64,000 nt of DNA from Hypericum androsaemum (taxonomy: Eukaryota; Streptophyta; Magnoliopsida; Malpighiales; Hypericaceae): contig OZ023190.1 in assembly GCA_963995505.1 (NCBI GenBank), positions 5,102,516 to 5,166,515 of the forward strand, written 5' to 3'. Below the pieces are notes generated by a model. The model searched no databases and had not been told where the DNA came from. It saw only the letters and a program-made list of their open reading frames with translations. The position numbers and the translations under genes were made by a program. Positions 1 to 11,384 of this stretch are shown in pieces; position 1 is the first letter of the stretch; each line of letters starts with the position of its first letter.

Positions 1-194
1 AAACGATTCTTCTTTTGGCAAAACACACATACCATATCCACCAAAGTTCACAGATTTACTCTCAGAAACAAGAAAAGTTACTTTCTTTACTAATTATATG
101 CCTCGCCCCTCAAGCAACTGCACATAACTAAACCTTTTTTTGGTGAAATCTCGTATTCAGAGTCGAGTACTCGGAAGAAATTTTTGAAACTGAC

Positions 195-414
195 CTCTGT
201 AACTACACTTCCTAAGAAGTGCAGCAATTATCTGTCTGGTTGAGTCATCAGCTTCAACAAGCAAAACCCTTAAAACCATCTTAGGCAACAAATTCTCCCA
301 CCTCACCAAACCATCATTTAATCCACTACTCCCTTCTCCTCTCTCCTCCTCCTCTCTCTTCATCCTCATGCCTTCTTCCTCTGTCCTTGCCACCTCAAGC
401 TCCTCCTCCCCCAT
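195..414 (-). CDS. Pseudo-response regulator (PRR5/PRR9-type), first coding exon, partial gene
   Basis: This is the first coding exon of a circadian-clock pseudo-response regulator, a nuclear transcriptional repressor. It starts at ATG 414 and encodes about 73 residues: an acidic/basic low-complexity lead, then WENLLPKMVLRVLLVEADDS and TRQIIAALLRKCSYR, the start of the pseudo-receiver domain. This block matches what I know of PRR5 and PRR9. The frame runs on to 157, but a good donor (AG, then GTCAGT at 194-189) ends the exon at 195. The exon leaves phase 1, and its last G would begin the Val that follows the KCSYR motif in the family. Later receiver residues and the CCT domain lie beyond base 1. 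PRR5 versus PRR9/95 cannot be decided from this exon. Confidence 0.88.
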
Positions 415-600
415 TAGCCCTTTTCTCCTTTTCCAATTCTCTTGGCTCCCACTTGTTCTATGGCTCAGTTGAGTAGTACCCAGAAGATAAAAATCTGATC
501 TTTCAAACTAAAAAGGGAAGAGAGAGGCTGTCCAAATATCAGAGGTTGGGAGAAAAAGAGAGAACGAATTTCTCTGGTGCTCCTTTTTTACTTGATCCTA
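415..600 (-). other. Probable 5' UTR of the PRR gene
   Basis: Pyrimidine-rich (on the minus strand purine-rich) sequence directly upstream of the PRR start codon, with no competing open frame. I infer leader sequence from position only; the transcription start is not determined. Confidence 0.4.
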
Positions 601-644
601 CGGCCAGCATTGCCCCTGTCCGATCTCTACATGGCAGACCCACG

Positions 645-653
645 AAAATATCT
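645..653 (+). promoter_or_regulatory. Evening Element (AAAATATCT)
   Basis: Exact AAAATATCT about 230 bp upstream of the PRR start codon. This is the known binding site of the CCA1/LHY/RVE MYB-like clock factors, which control PRR5 and PRR9 in Arabidopsis. Function here is inferred from motif plus position. Confidence 0.6.
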
Positions 654-1420
654 CTACTGGGTACTCGCCACGTCAGCTAGATCCAATCCAGATCAAAAGG
701 AAAATTTTAAAATTAGTAAAGTAAAAGAAACCAATGGCAGAGGTTTTAATGTTGGTGGTGCATTTTTATTATTTAAAGGCCCAACTTAAAAGGGAGAGGA
801 AATGGATAGAGATTATCGGGTTATATTATTATTTAGGAGAAATTTTACTTATTAAGTATTTTTATTGGTAAGATTTGAAGCAAATTTTATTTTACGGGAT
901 TCAACTTTTTAACTGTTTGATCACTCTCTCATTAAGAAAGTCAACTTAAATAATATGTGATGATATGCGACTTTGAATGCCCTAAAGTTCGGTTCGAACT
1001 GTTCAACCGGTGATTTCGGCAATAGAAACTTGAATCGTGATCAATGTTTCTTTAGCCGTTCCACAACCTTCTTAGAAGATTTTGGTCATGTTTCTGTCTT
1101 TTAGGGAATCACCAAATCGTCGAACTGGCATTTTCGTAAACCGTAAAATCGGAGAATTCTGGTCAAATTTGATTTCATTGGAACTAAACTGTGAAATTTC
1201 TTTATTTAAAAAAAATATGAACCACATATTCAACCTTAACCAATAATCCGTGAATCGTCCCGAATTTTATAAGAAAGTTCAAAGTTCCAGTTAAAGTTAC
1301 CAAAACCTACGAACAGTTAAAAAAAAAGATGCTATTTGCCAATTTTCTGCTTTTCCCGATGTGTCTGTCTTCTCCCCTGGCACTCTCTGGCTGGCTGCTT
1401 CTCCACCATCCCTTGGCCTT

Positions 1421-1429
1421 AGATATTTT
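1421..1429 (-). promoter_or_regulatory. Evening Element, reverse orientation
   Basis: AGATATTTT, the exact reverse complement of the Evening Element, about 1.0 kb upstream of the PRR ATG. It is followed by another T/A-rich half site. Part of a group of three such sites in the same upstream region. Confidence 0.5.
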
Positions 1430-1534
1430 AGATAATCTCGGGCTGTGTGGTGAGGACAAGTGGGCAGCTACGTGGGGCCCAGGCCGTAGTGTGTGTTCGG
1501 CTTGGTGGATATTAAAGAAATGGTTTCTGAGGGG

Positions 1535-1543
1535 AGATATTTT
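1535..1543 (-). promoter_or_regulatory. Evening Element, reverse orientation
   Basis: A third exact Evening Element (AGATATTTT on the plus strand), about 1.1 kb upstream of the PRR ATG and 114 bp from the second copy. Confidence 0.5.
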
Positions 1544-1649
1544 AGGAGAATGAATATAATATTATCTTTTATAATTATTTCCGCCTAGGGCGGGAGTGGA
1601 TGCGTGGCGGGGTGACATTTCGGGGATCACATGGATGGATGAGATTATG

Positions 1650-1693
1650 CACGTGGTGGTGAGAGAAGTAGTACGGCCTTACCACTCCACGTG
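1650..1693. promoter_or_regulatory. Pair of G-boxes (CACGTG)
   Basis: Two CACGTG cores at 1650-1655 and 1688-1693, separated by 32 bp. G-boxes bind bHLH and bZIP factors such as the PIFs. They may belong to the PRR upstream region but are 1.2 kb from its ATG, so the link is inference. Confidence 0.35.
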
Positions 1694-1743
1694 TCGCTCT
1701 GAGCCTCTTCTTTGATTTTTAATTCTTTTTTAACAATACTTTT

Positions 1744-4005
1744 TTTAGAAGGATTTTTAACGAGACTTTGGTTTTTAGTTCACAACCTCTTTCTTTTATC
1801 TCGTTGACATGGCGAAATTTACAATTTGTTCGAATTCAAATTTATCAAAATTTTTAACCGTATTCAATTTGTCTAAGGACAAATTCGAATACCAATTGTG
1901 AACCACCGAATTTGAATTAATATCCTCTTAGAGTTAGGGTTAGTGTTAGGCCTTAAGGATGGTTTATACTACCATGATATTGCAAAAAATGTTTATATTT
2001 TTTTATTCATTTTATTTCAATTGTTGTTTAATAAGTTGTTAAATGAATCAATATCTTAAATTGAACTTAGAGAAACCACAATTCATTAATTTAGAGTATA
2101 GTAAAAATTATATTTCAATCCTAAAGCAAGATGTGATTTTTATATCTTGCATTTTGAAACTAGATGATTTGTATGGTGCTTGGACTAATCCAAATTTATG
2201 TGAATTATATTAAAAATTATGTTATAAGCATACTTCTAGAGTTGCATTATTTGTTACCATAATCTAAGCATGATTTCCAATATCGACTTCCCTACTGACA
2301 ACTTTTTAAAAAATTGTCAAATTGCCAAATTGTAAATTTTTTGAGAAGGATTTTTAACGAGACTTTGGTTTTTAATTCATAACCTCTTTCTTTCATCTCG
2401 TAATGTATAACTAGACATGGCCAATTTTACAATTTGTTCGAATTCGAAATTCATCAAAATTTTGAACCGCATTTGATTCGTCCAAGGACAAATTTGAATA
2501 CCAATTGTGAACTGCCAAATTTGAATTAATACCCTCTTAGGATTAGGGTTAATGTTAGTGTTAGGCCTTAAGGTTCGAATTTATACTACCATGACATTGC
2601 AAGAAATGTTTGTGTTTTTTATTCATCTTATCTCAATTATTATTTAATAAGTTGTTAAATGAATCAACATTCTAAATTGAACTTAGAGAAACCACAATTT
2701 ATTAATTTAGAGTATGGTAAAAATTATATTTCAATCCTAAAGCAAGATGCAATTTTTATATCTTGCATTTTGAAACTAGATGATTTGTATGGTGCTTGGA
2801 CCAATCCAAAGTTATGTGGATTATATTAAGAATTAGGGATGATTACCCTAAGGTCTCTGGTGTTTGAGCAAATCCCTCTTTTAGTCTTCACTATTTTTAA
2901 AAACCTTTCTCGGTCCTCCTAGTTTGACATAATAGCACTTTTTAGTCCCTAGCGGACCCACCGCTGATGTCATCGGTCAAACTAATTTTTTAGTGGCTAT
3001 TTTACCCTTCCAGTAAAAAAAAATTTGGTCATCCCCTACCTCCCTCCGACTTCGATCCCCTTTCTTCCGGAATAAAAAAAATCAACCGCTCCGGGGAAGT
3101 AGACCCAGCGCCTAGCTTATGGTCGTGCAATTCCTGATACCATCCTTGGCCACCGTCAGGTCAGGCTTCAGAAGAACCCTCTTCGACAGAAACCTCCTCT
3201 CCCTCGAGACGGACCCATCGGAAAAACCTCAAACTTGGATCGCGTTCTGTCGTGAGCCGGCGGTGGTGGACCGAGAAAAGGAACTCTAGGCCCATGATGG
3301 TCACTAAATTGGTGGCGATCGCCAAGCTGTTGCTCGTGTACTCCGAGAGTTGGCCACATCATAGCCCACCTCGTTAGGTAGGGTAAGGTGTTTCCCGGTG
3401 GTGGTCAAGCCTTCTAGGCACGTGTCGTGGTTGGTCACCATTTTCACCCAGGTCCGGAGGTCATCGATCTTGGAAGTCAACAGTCTCCAACAATTTCATC
3501 AATCGTGCCTGTCAATCGTGAGGGTGGAATCTCATCGTGGCGGTGCAGTACCAGGCTTCGGCATCACCGTCGTGTTCTTGAGTAGGTCTTCGCCGTCGTG
3601 GCGGTGCGGTCCCGGGCTTCGGCATCACAGTTGATTTTTTTCGAAAGAAAGGGGATCGAAGATGGAGGGAGGTAGGGGATGACCTTTTTTTTTACTTGAA
3701 GGTTAAAATAGTCACTAAAAAATTAGTTTGACCGATGACATCAGCAGTGGGTCAGCTAGGGACTAAAAAATGCTATTATGTTAAACTAGGAGGACCGAGA
3801 AAGATTTTTGAAAACAGTAAAGACTAAAAAAGGAATTTGTTTAAACACCATGGACCTTAGGGCAATTATCCCTAAAAATTATGTTATAAGCATACTTCTA
3901 GAGTTGCATTATTTGTTACCATAACCTAAGCATGATTTTCAATATCGGCTTCCCGACTAGCAACTTTTTTTAAAATTGTCAAATATCCAAATTGTAAATT
4001 TTATG
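1744..4005. repeat. Tandem direct duplication (~0.6 kb units), right copy carrying a MULE-like insertion
   Basis: Copy A runs from about 1744 to 2343 and copy B from about 2344 to 4005. Both open with a shared motif (aaggatttttaacgagac) and proceed in parallel through the same landmarks: a truncated gttaggcctta phrase, gatgatttgtatggtgcttgg, and ataagcatacttctagag. Copy B is interrupted by the element at 2836-3872, while copy A keeps the uninterrupted site at 2211-2219. The unit has no long open frame and carries F/N-type AT-rich repeat sequence related to other spacers here (for example 35760-36120). Confidence 0.8.
2836..3872. mobile_element. MULE-like non-autonomous TIR element 1 (1,037 bp)
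   Basis: Terminal inverted repeats of about 250 bp start GGGATGATTACCCTAAGG on the left and, reverse-complemented, GGGATAATTGCCCTAAGG on the right. They continue through matching blocks (accgatgacatcagc; catcccctacctccctcc). Flanking 9-bp duplications are TAAGAATTA (2827-2835) and TAAAAATTA (3873-3881), one mismatch. Long TIRs plus a 9-bp duplication indicate the Mutator/MULE superfamily. The interior (about 3094-3615) is GC-rich, has a roughly 74-bp duplicated block around 3535-3625, and encodes no transposase. Confidence 0.82.
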
Positions 4006-4733
4006 AGTTTAATATATTGGACATCAATGTCACCTCGTGAGTTGCATATATTGGAGATTAATGTCTCGTTTGCTATAATTGATGACATAATTAAATAGCA
4101 TGTGACTAAACATATGATTAACAGTATGACTAATATAGCTCGGTAGTAAACTTTGAGAGATGACTTATATAGAATGGAAGGAAGTATTTATAGTGTTTTG
4201 ATGTAAATTTAAATTTATAAAAAATTTAAAAGCCAAAAAACTAAAATAGTCAGGGGCCCAACAATGGACCCACCCCACCTAAGAAGAAATGAGACAGCTT
4301 GGCCGCCTGACGTTGACCGTCAAAGTTCCCTGATATGGGATTTCATAGGGCAAGAGAAACGGAATAGGGGCATTCAAATTTCAATTTTCCTCAATTTCCC
4401 CCTTTCAAATTAATCCTAATATATTATATTTTAAATTTTTTACATATTACAGACGAATTGGACCCGAATCCGATTCTAATCAAATTCATCGGTTTGACAA
4501 ATTTTAGAAATCTTGAACCGTGTTTGATTCATCTTCGAAATAATTAAATCAAATTTTTGACGAATCGAATCGAATCATAAATCATATTCTAACAATGATT
4601 AGGTCTATGTATAATTTTTTTATAAGTAAAGTTGCGTAATGTGACCTTTTTCTACAGTTGGTTCTTAAAAAATGTAACTTTGGGTTATTTTTCCTTTGGA
4701 CAAAATTTTGAAAGCCGGTTATATTAAAATAAT
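4006..4733. other. Unassigned AT-rich spacer
   Basis: No gene seen. The stretch 4440-4600 contains degenerate gaatcgaatcgaatc-type repeats like those in the 1744-4005 duplication. Confidence 0.5.
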
Positions 4734-4842
4734 TATTGAAAATACAAATTGTTAAGTGCATGAGTGGAAGATTACTTTATAGCAGTGAAAATTCACCAGC
4801 ACAATGTCTTAAAGTTTTGTGTTGAATATAAAGATTCTAACA
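4734..4842. repeat. TRIM-like LTR, left copy (degenerate)
   Basis: About 109 bp aligning with the LTRs at 61162-61272 and 6974-7078: shared phrases are gtgaaaattcaccag and aagattctaaca at the end. It is followed at 4843 by tgatattgttgc, a degenerate version of a tRNA-Met primer-binding site. The 5' end is decayed. Confidence 0.5.
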
Positions 4843-6973
4843 TGATATTGTTGCGGGAAAAAGAGAACAAGTAACCTGAGATGGATCCAGAGTGGTCATC
4901 CCAAGGTCGGTCTAACTTATACTAAGGCTATGCTAGGCTAGATTACGAGCTACAACTATGGACTAAGGAAAAGTAATAAAGATAGAAGAGTTGTATGTTG
5001 TGTTGTTGATGTCCTCCACCTTGCCAGAGCACTCCTTTTATAGGGAGCCCCTTCCTTGCTTTGTCCTCAAGAATAGGAAGCTCCTTCAGATCATTTCCAA
5101 TTTAGCATGGCCTAGAATAGGAAAACTCCAAATGCCCTCAAGAAAAACCCAAAGATTCCCAAGATCTACCGAGAAGTCCGCTCCACGCTATCGCTCAGAA
5201 TGTGGAGAAACCTCAAAAAGTCCGCTCCATGCCACGATCATTCCTAATGTACAGCGATCCCGAGAAGTCCGTTCCACGCCGTCGCTCCGAATATAGAGAG
5301 TCCTCTTTGACCTAGCATAAACCGACCCTGACAAAGCTTCTCGATCAAGTGCTACTAGGCTGTACCAAGCAAGAAATCCCGGCCCGGCCCGGCCCAGATA
5401 GAAATCGACCCAACTCACAAGCCCACGTCGGCAAAATTCAAACCTACCTGGGAAATGCTCTAGAAAATTCCATCCAACATGCCCGAACTTCAAATCACGA
5501 TAAGCTCGAGCAAGCGCCTTTATGGGGTGCGCCTACCCAGGCACATGGGAGGTGCGCCGACCCAAGCGCATGGTTGCCCTCCTCCAATCACGTCGCGGCC
5601 TTGCTTCAAGCACGTCGCGACCTTCCTCCAAGCACACCGCAATCCTCCACGCACACCTCGAACGGGCAACCTCCAAAGTCGCTCCATCCATGGGTGCACC
5701 TACCCAAGCGCATGAAACCTACGCCTATCCAGGCGCACCAAACTTGCGCCTACCCAGGCGCATGTTAGGTGCACTTATCATGCTTGGGTTGAAAGATGTG
5801 CAAAGTAGACCCTCTTTCACTCCGAATCTGAAGAAGTTTTAAACTACAAAGTTGTAGGTATGTGTCTTGGCTTCATAAAACAATTTGAATTTCCTCCATC
5901 GGACCTCTGAGTCAAAAGATGTGGCCGATTTACTAAACCAAGCTCATGCTGAACCTCCAACTAGGCATATGCTGCTTTGTACTCAGTTTTGACATTCTTA
6001 AGCTCCAATTTGGAAGATCTCATAAACTATAAAGTTGTAAGCCTATGTATTAGTTTCCAATACTGAAAGAATCAGCTTAATCTGAGGTTCGAGTCCAAAG
6101 TTAAAGCCATTCTATCAACCAGGCACAGGTGTGCATCCCAAATGCACCTACCCAGGCTCATGTAGGGTGCACCTACTCCGCCTTGCCCGAGCCACACAAC
6201 GACTCATCTCGCTCAAGCTGCATTATGTCCGTATGCCTCTCCAAGTTACATACTTCACTCCGAGTTGCGTGGTACACATACTTCGTTCTAGGACCCATGC
6301 GAGACCCCAATCGCGACTCATGGCGAGACCCCAGTCCAGATCTAAGGTGAGACTCCGGTTGAGACTCGATGCAAGACCCCATTCAAGATCCAAGGTGAGA
6401 TCCCGGCTGAGACCCGATGAGAGACCCCTGTCAAGATCCGAGGTGAGATCATGGTCGAGACCCGATGCGAGACCCCTGTCAAGATCCAAGGCGAGATCTT
6501 GGTCGAGACCCGATACGAGACCCTTGTCAAGATCCAAGGCGAGATCCTAGTCGAGACCCGATGTGAGACACCTCGATCAAGATCCAAGTTGATATCCCGG
6601 CCGAGACCCAGGGCGAGATGTCTCAAGAGAAGATGAGATGACCCAAGTGAGATGTCCCAAGGAGGTGAGATGACCCAGGGAGGTGTCCCAGGTGAGATGC
6701 CCCAAATCAGGTGTCTTAGGAAGGTGTCCCAGGTGAGACCATCATGTACCTTGTCCATGCCAAGGCGTAATACATACATGCTGAGCCACCCACAGAGTGC
6801 ATGTTCGACCCAAGAATTTCCCTCGTGCCTTGATATTTTTTGCACTCCAATAGATATCAAAACAAGTTGATTCTATGGCAGTTGTTGAACTCGCACGACC
6901 TCTCATTTCATCGCACGTTGGTGAAGTAAAAGTTCGTACAAACTTCAATCTGATGTGTGCGTTTGAGGGAACG
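4843..6973. mobile_element. TRIM internal region invaded by ~2 kb of unclassified repeat DNA
   Basis: The last part (about 6865-6973) aligns with the short internal region of the TRIM at 61273-61370 (both read gttg-tg/aa-ctcgcacg followed by a cgcac-ttgg phrase), so the two flanking LTRs seem to belong to one element. The DNA from about 4860 to 6865 has no counterpart there and looks like a later insertion. It contains repeated 'gcgcctacccaggcgcatg'-type motifs (5525-5770, 6145-6175) and a 48-bp tandem array (6335-6590). No recognisable protein; open frames in several frames come from the tandem repeat. Confidence 0.45.
6335..6590. repeat. 48-bp tandem minisatellite, ~5 copies
   Basis: Unit built on gagacccgatgcgagaccc followed by ctgtcaagatccaaggcg. 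Because 48 is a multiple of three, the array stays open in several frames and gives 16-residue repeats (for example on + RPLSRSKARSWSRPD), which are almost certainly not translated. Confidence 0.7.
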
Positions 6974-7078
6974 TGTTGAGAATCTCACATTGCTAGGTGC
7001 AAGAGTGAATGACTACTTTATAAGTATTGAAAATCTACAAATTTATTATTTTAAAATTCTGGATTGGTTATAGAAATT
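6974..7078. repeat. TRIM-like LTR, right copy
   Basis: Begins TGTTGAGAATCTCACATTG, nearly identical to the start of the LTR at 61162, and continues with the tttataagt-ttgaaaat block. The 3' end is decayed. Confidence 0.55.
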
Positions 7079-7961
7079 TTAAAAATAATTTAACAAAATT
7101 TTAATTTTAATTCGAATTGTCTTGTGGCATGACTATGTGAAATGGATTAACTTGGAGACTATAAAAGTGGGATCCGACTATTGAAAGGGAAACGAGACCC
7201 GGACGATTTTACCAGGCGATTGTTTTCACGGAAAATTGTTTGGTTGGACGATTGATCAGTTGGATAATGATTGTTTGGTTGGAAACGATTGATGAGTGGG
7301 GTAGGATCCAATGACCAAGTTGTGCCGCACCATTTTTGACATGTGGCCATTTGGTGAAGGTCCTTGCTATGTATAATTTTTATAACTTTATCCGTTAATA
7401 TTTGCACTGATATTTTCTTAAATAAATCGAAATCTATTAATACATATTATTCGGACCCATCTACCTCATTAGTTCATTCATGCTATCATTGGACAAGCAT
7501 ATCGGTGATAAGATTGCACGAGGCGTGCCCAACGTTATCCGGAGCCAAGTTGGCATGAAACTTCCTATCGTCCAATCGGAAATGACGTTCCTTTTGAAAA
7601 AAAATGAAATGACGTTCTAGTTAAATCCTTGAAATCTATCGAAAACTTTCGGGCAAATATTTTAACGCCACGTTTAAGAGATGAAATTCGCTTATATAGC
7701 TCTAACTTGTCTTCTCCGTTGACTCAATTCACGGGCGGATGCTTCTTGGAAAATCTCGGTTTCGGATCTAGGTCTGAATTTTCGCCCTCTTTAAGCAAAA
7801 ATCTAACCGCCCGATTTTTTTATATTGTTCTCGATTTTTATTCAATAGATTAATTCATATTCAAGTTCGATACAATTTTTGAATGGTAGCAAAATTATTC
7901 TAATAATTATGCAACTTCGTTGCATTCTCAGATGATCGAACTCTAAACTATGTGTTTAAAC
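7079..7961. other. Unassigned spacer
   Basis: No conserved coding sequence or clear element ends seen. Short frames around 7159-7853 lack recognisable domains. Confidence 0.4.
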
Positions 7962-8556
7962 CAATGTTTTAAAAACTATGATCTAATCGGCAATATGGAT
8001 GGTCGGACCACTACCCGGGATCAATCCTTGTCTGATTTTTAACTAAAATCCAAATAGTAGTTTGACCATTTAAAATTCAGTCAGACACCTCCGGGATGAC
8101 CCAGCTCGCCCAGAACAGGAAAAAATAATGCTCATCTTTTTTTCATTTTATCTAATTTAATTGAGAACCAACACCTCTACTTCCACACTCAAAGCGTGTA
8201 CATCACATTTAGATCACAATAAACTTATTTTTTTGACAATTCTCAATAATATATCAATTAAGTCAAGCAAATTTGACTAATATGTCAAACAATAAATTAT
8301 GTATCATCATTTTCAAGTATTCTCGACTTATTAAATCAATGTTTGAAGACTTTATTTGGATAAGTTTCTATATCAAAGTTGGTAAATATTTAAATTTATT
8401 TGGTATTTTATAATATTTATGCTAAATTAAATTCATCTCACCTCATTTTATAATCATTAGTATTAAAAAAAGTCATGGTCCGATCGGTGGATCAACCGGG
8501 TAGACCAAGTTAACAAAAAAATTAAAGTTACGGAATACAAAGTACAAAGTACATTG
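7962..8556. mobile_element. Possible hAT-like element with CAATGTTTTAAA end
   Basis: The left end reads CAATGTTTTAAAAACTATG, as in the elements at 55815 and 56722. A right end ...ACATTG at 8551-8556 is followed by GTTAAAAT, matching 6 of 8 bases of GTTTAAAC before the left end. The inner inverted repeat is weak, so the right boundary is tentative. A 27-bp stretch (attaaagttacggaatacaa...) at 8521 is repeated at about 8620. Confidence 0.4.
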
Positions 8557-8819
8557 GTTAAAATTATAATAATTCATTCGTTTTTGTTAAGGATATAGCC
8601 TATGAGCTTTTCGTTTAGGATTAAAGTTACGGAATACAAAGTACATAAACGCAAACACGAGAAATAAAAAGCTAGAGACATAAAGCATAAAGATGGGCAC
8701 TGTAGTATACGATAATATCACGTTGTTGGGTGAACATCCTCTCACTATGGTATCAACAACAACAGTAGAGAACCTCTCGGACTTTATCGTGTGGCTGTTG
8801 GCCAAAGTTTCGACACTCC

Positions 8820-9071
8820 TTAATTTTGGTTATAGCTAGGTAGCTGGGACTGGTTTTGGCTTCTTCTTGGTGTATATTTGGGTCTATTTTTTTATGATCT
8901 TAGGGCACTTTTAGAGATAACTTAAATTTTGTACTCAGATTTAGCATATTATAATTGTCCGTTTGATATGTGTAATCTGGTATCTTAGGTTCGGTATCCT
9001 TGGTACCTATGGTGTAACCTTTCTTGGTTGGTTATTTTATGTGGAATGACTCTTACTTATATATAAAAAAG
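8820..9071 (+). mobile_element. LINE 3' end remnant
   Basis: The order ttgtactcagat ... ctggtatcttagg ... ggtgtaacctttcttggt ... atataaaaaag matches the reverse complement of the 3' UTR of the LINE insertion at 55057-55795. It ends with an A-rich tail at about 9062-9071. No reverse transcriptase frame remains. Confidence 0.5.
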
Positions 9072-9293
9072 TTTCAGCTATCAAGTACCAAGCTGCACAC
9101 GAGATGCACACGACTTGCGATAACGAGCATTATGCTACATACAAGATGTAGATCAGTGATATCCAAAGTTGGACGAGTCCTACGAGGCAAGTTTATCAGC
9201 TTGCAGTGGCGGGAAAGATACAATAGACATGACAGACATGATACACATATCGGATTGGTACAAAGCCAATTCAAGCGAACAACAATAACTAGT

Positions 9294-10061
9294 AGGGTGA
9301 GCACAAAACCGTTCTAAACCGGAAAACCACTTAATCATGAAACCACCAAACCGAAAAATTGCAACTACAATCAGGATTCGGTGTTACGGTGCGGTGGCAC
9401 ACCAACATCGTGCAAAGTCAATAAAGGCTCGGTGCGTGATTCGTATGACACCGCGACATTGAACACATTTACGAAAGGGTTACCTCAACCCAAAATAACG
9501 TCCATTTTTTAGCTCACTTATATATTAAAATTTCAAAGTAACACCCCTCTTTTCTTCCCCTGTTTTCGATCTAAACAAACTGACACAAAATTAATGGAAA
9601 TCAACATAATAAGCAGAAGAAAAGTAAAAATAAAACATTTATCAAGCCGGAGGGGTAGCCACCTGGTGACCAGACCCTCCGGCCGATCTCGGAAGTTGCT
9701 GGGCTCCTTGACAAAAGCTAGATAAGTGACTTCGTGGAGAGAGTGAAGCCCCAGCGTTGACTGGGTGATGGTCTATGGTGAGGAGCAGCTTGGACTCTGG
9801 TGGACGAGAGCGGTCTGAAGCGGTGGAGGGAGGAAGAGAGAAGCCACGTGAAGCGGTGGTGGGACTCCTGTGCTACGACAAGGCCCGAAACGGTGGACGA
9901 GAACTGCCTGGAGAGAGAGCAGCTTAGACTATCTTTATCAATGACTACCCATCATCTGGTCACCAAATAAATAAATAATTTTTCTCTTTTCCACATACAA
10001 CCCAACTCAACCCTCTCTCACTATCTTTATTAATGACCACTACCCATGACCAGGTCACCAA
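9294..10061. other. hAT-type left end and unassigned repeat DNA
   Basis: TAGGGTGAGCACAAAACCG at 9294 resembles the left ends of plant hAT elements (compare 56769), but I found no matching right end. A 9-bp perfect hairpin (GCCGGAGGG at 9646-9654, CCCTCCGGC at 9675-9683) lies inside. At 9915-10066 a block (ctatctttat-aatgac ... ggtcaccaaataaa) occurs twice in tandem; the copia element inserted in the second copy. Confidence 0.35.
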
Positions 10062-10066
10062 ATAAA

Positions 10067-10841
10067 TGTTGTTTGTCGGAGTTGGTGTACTTGATTAGGA
10101 TCTTCTTCAGTCGAGGCAAGTGTTGGACACTTTCTCCGTAAGATGAGATTGCCCCGTATATTTCAGTGTGGTACGGGCTTCGGCAATCGTCCCCAAGATA
10201 CAACGACTGTTTAGGGCGTTTCCAAGACCGTTGCACACGTATCTCGAAACTTTCGGGCGAACCCTTATATACCCAGAACTTTCGGACTCTTTTCTAAGTG
10301 AAGAACGGGGGGAGAGGAGAAGACAACAATGCTAGGAAGTGCAATTGCTGCTAGGATGAGGAAATGGCAAGGAGGGCACGCCTATTTATAGGCTGGAGGA
10401 GGCAGGGAGGCAGCCACCCCGAAGGGACGCGTCCGCTCGACCAACAGGCTGACTGGCTGCACTCGTGGCCCTTCGGTGGCTTCTGGACCCCTTCCAGGCG
10501 CGCCAGGCTGCGCTAGCGCCCTTTCGCGACGATGCGCACATGCGAAGTGCCAAGTGCACCACAAAGCGCCCATTGCGACCTGCGTCCAATGCGCCATGCG
10601 CATATGCACGTGCGCGTGCTCGGACTGTGCTTCACACCGTCCTCGCAGGTAGCTAGCGGTGGGTCAGCCTTTTGGGTAGCCAATCAAGTTGAGAGGCAAG
10701 GAGGGGAATTCCTTATAAACAAGGAAATCCTCCTTGCTCTAATCAATGTGGTATTGCCCCATTCATTTCCCTTTTGGGCCTCCACTTTGGGCCTTTCCAC
10801 TTTGGGCCAAATGTATTAAAACATGCATTCAAAACCCAACA
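10067..10841 (-). repeat. Copia 3' LTR (775 bp)
   Basis: On the plus strand runs from TGTTGTTTGTCGG to ...AACCCAACA. Compared with the other LTR it lacks about 150 bp of GC-rich sequence near 10530. It lies 3' of RNase H in element orientation. Confidence 0.9.
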
Positions 10842-11384
10842 ATCCCCCACATGAATGATGATTAATGCATGCAGACTCTAATCGAAAGTTCTGACGTGTT
10901 ATTATTGCATCGAGACAGGTAGCTTGCGGCTTTGAACCTTCTCTAGTAATATGTTATCGGATTTACTCGCTGCTCGGTGAACGTGATGTCTTGAACTGTC
11001 ATCTTTTGGTGTAAACCAAGACAATAACATTTACACAATAATAACCCTAGTATATTTAGGTTCTCACGTTGTGTCCGTTTCGGCCATGGACCGTATCTTG
11101 GATTCATAAGTATTTTTCCCATTTGAAGCGGCCTCACTTCACACTTACATAGGTGATCTCCTATCAGGAGTATCCTGCCATACTCCACCTCAATCAAGGT
11201 ATAGGAATCATTAAAAGCGTAATGCTTAATCTTACCACACCTCTGCAGGTTAATACCTGGGCAGCTTCTGAGAATGAGATAGGTTCCAGGTGATTCACTG
11301 AACCCTCCATAACTTAGTTGTCTCATTGAACCAAGTTTGTGGGATCTCCACTCATCATGGTTGAGTTACCGCTATGGACGTTCT

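Noticed and set aside
6131..6860. Several 100-170 aa open frames on both strands
   Set aside because: All arise from the 48-bp tandem repeat, whose length is a multiple of three; no domain and mutually overlapping.
10382..10819. Frames in the copia LTR
   Set aside because: Non-coding GC-rich LTR sequence; similar shadow frames occur in the other LTR at 15501-16005.
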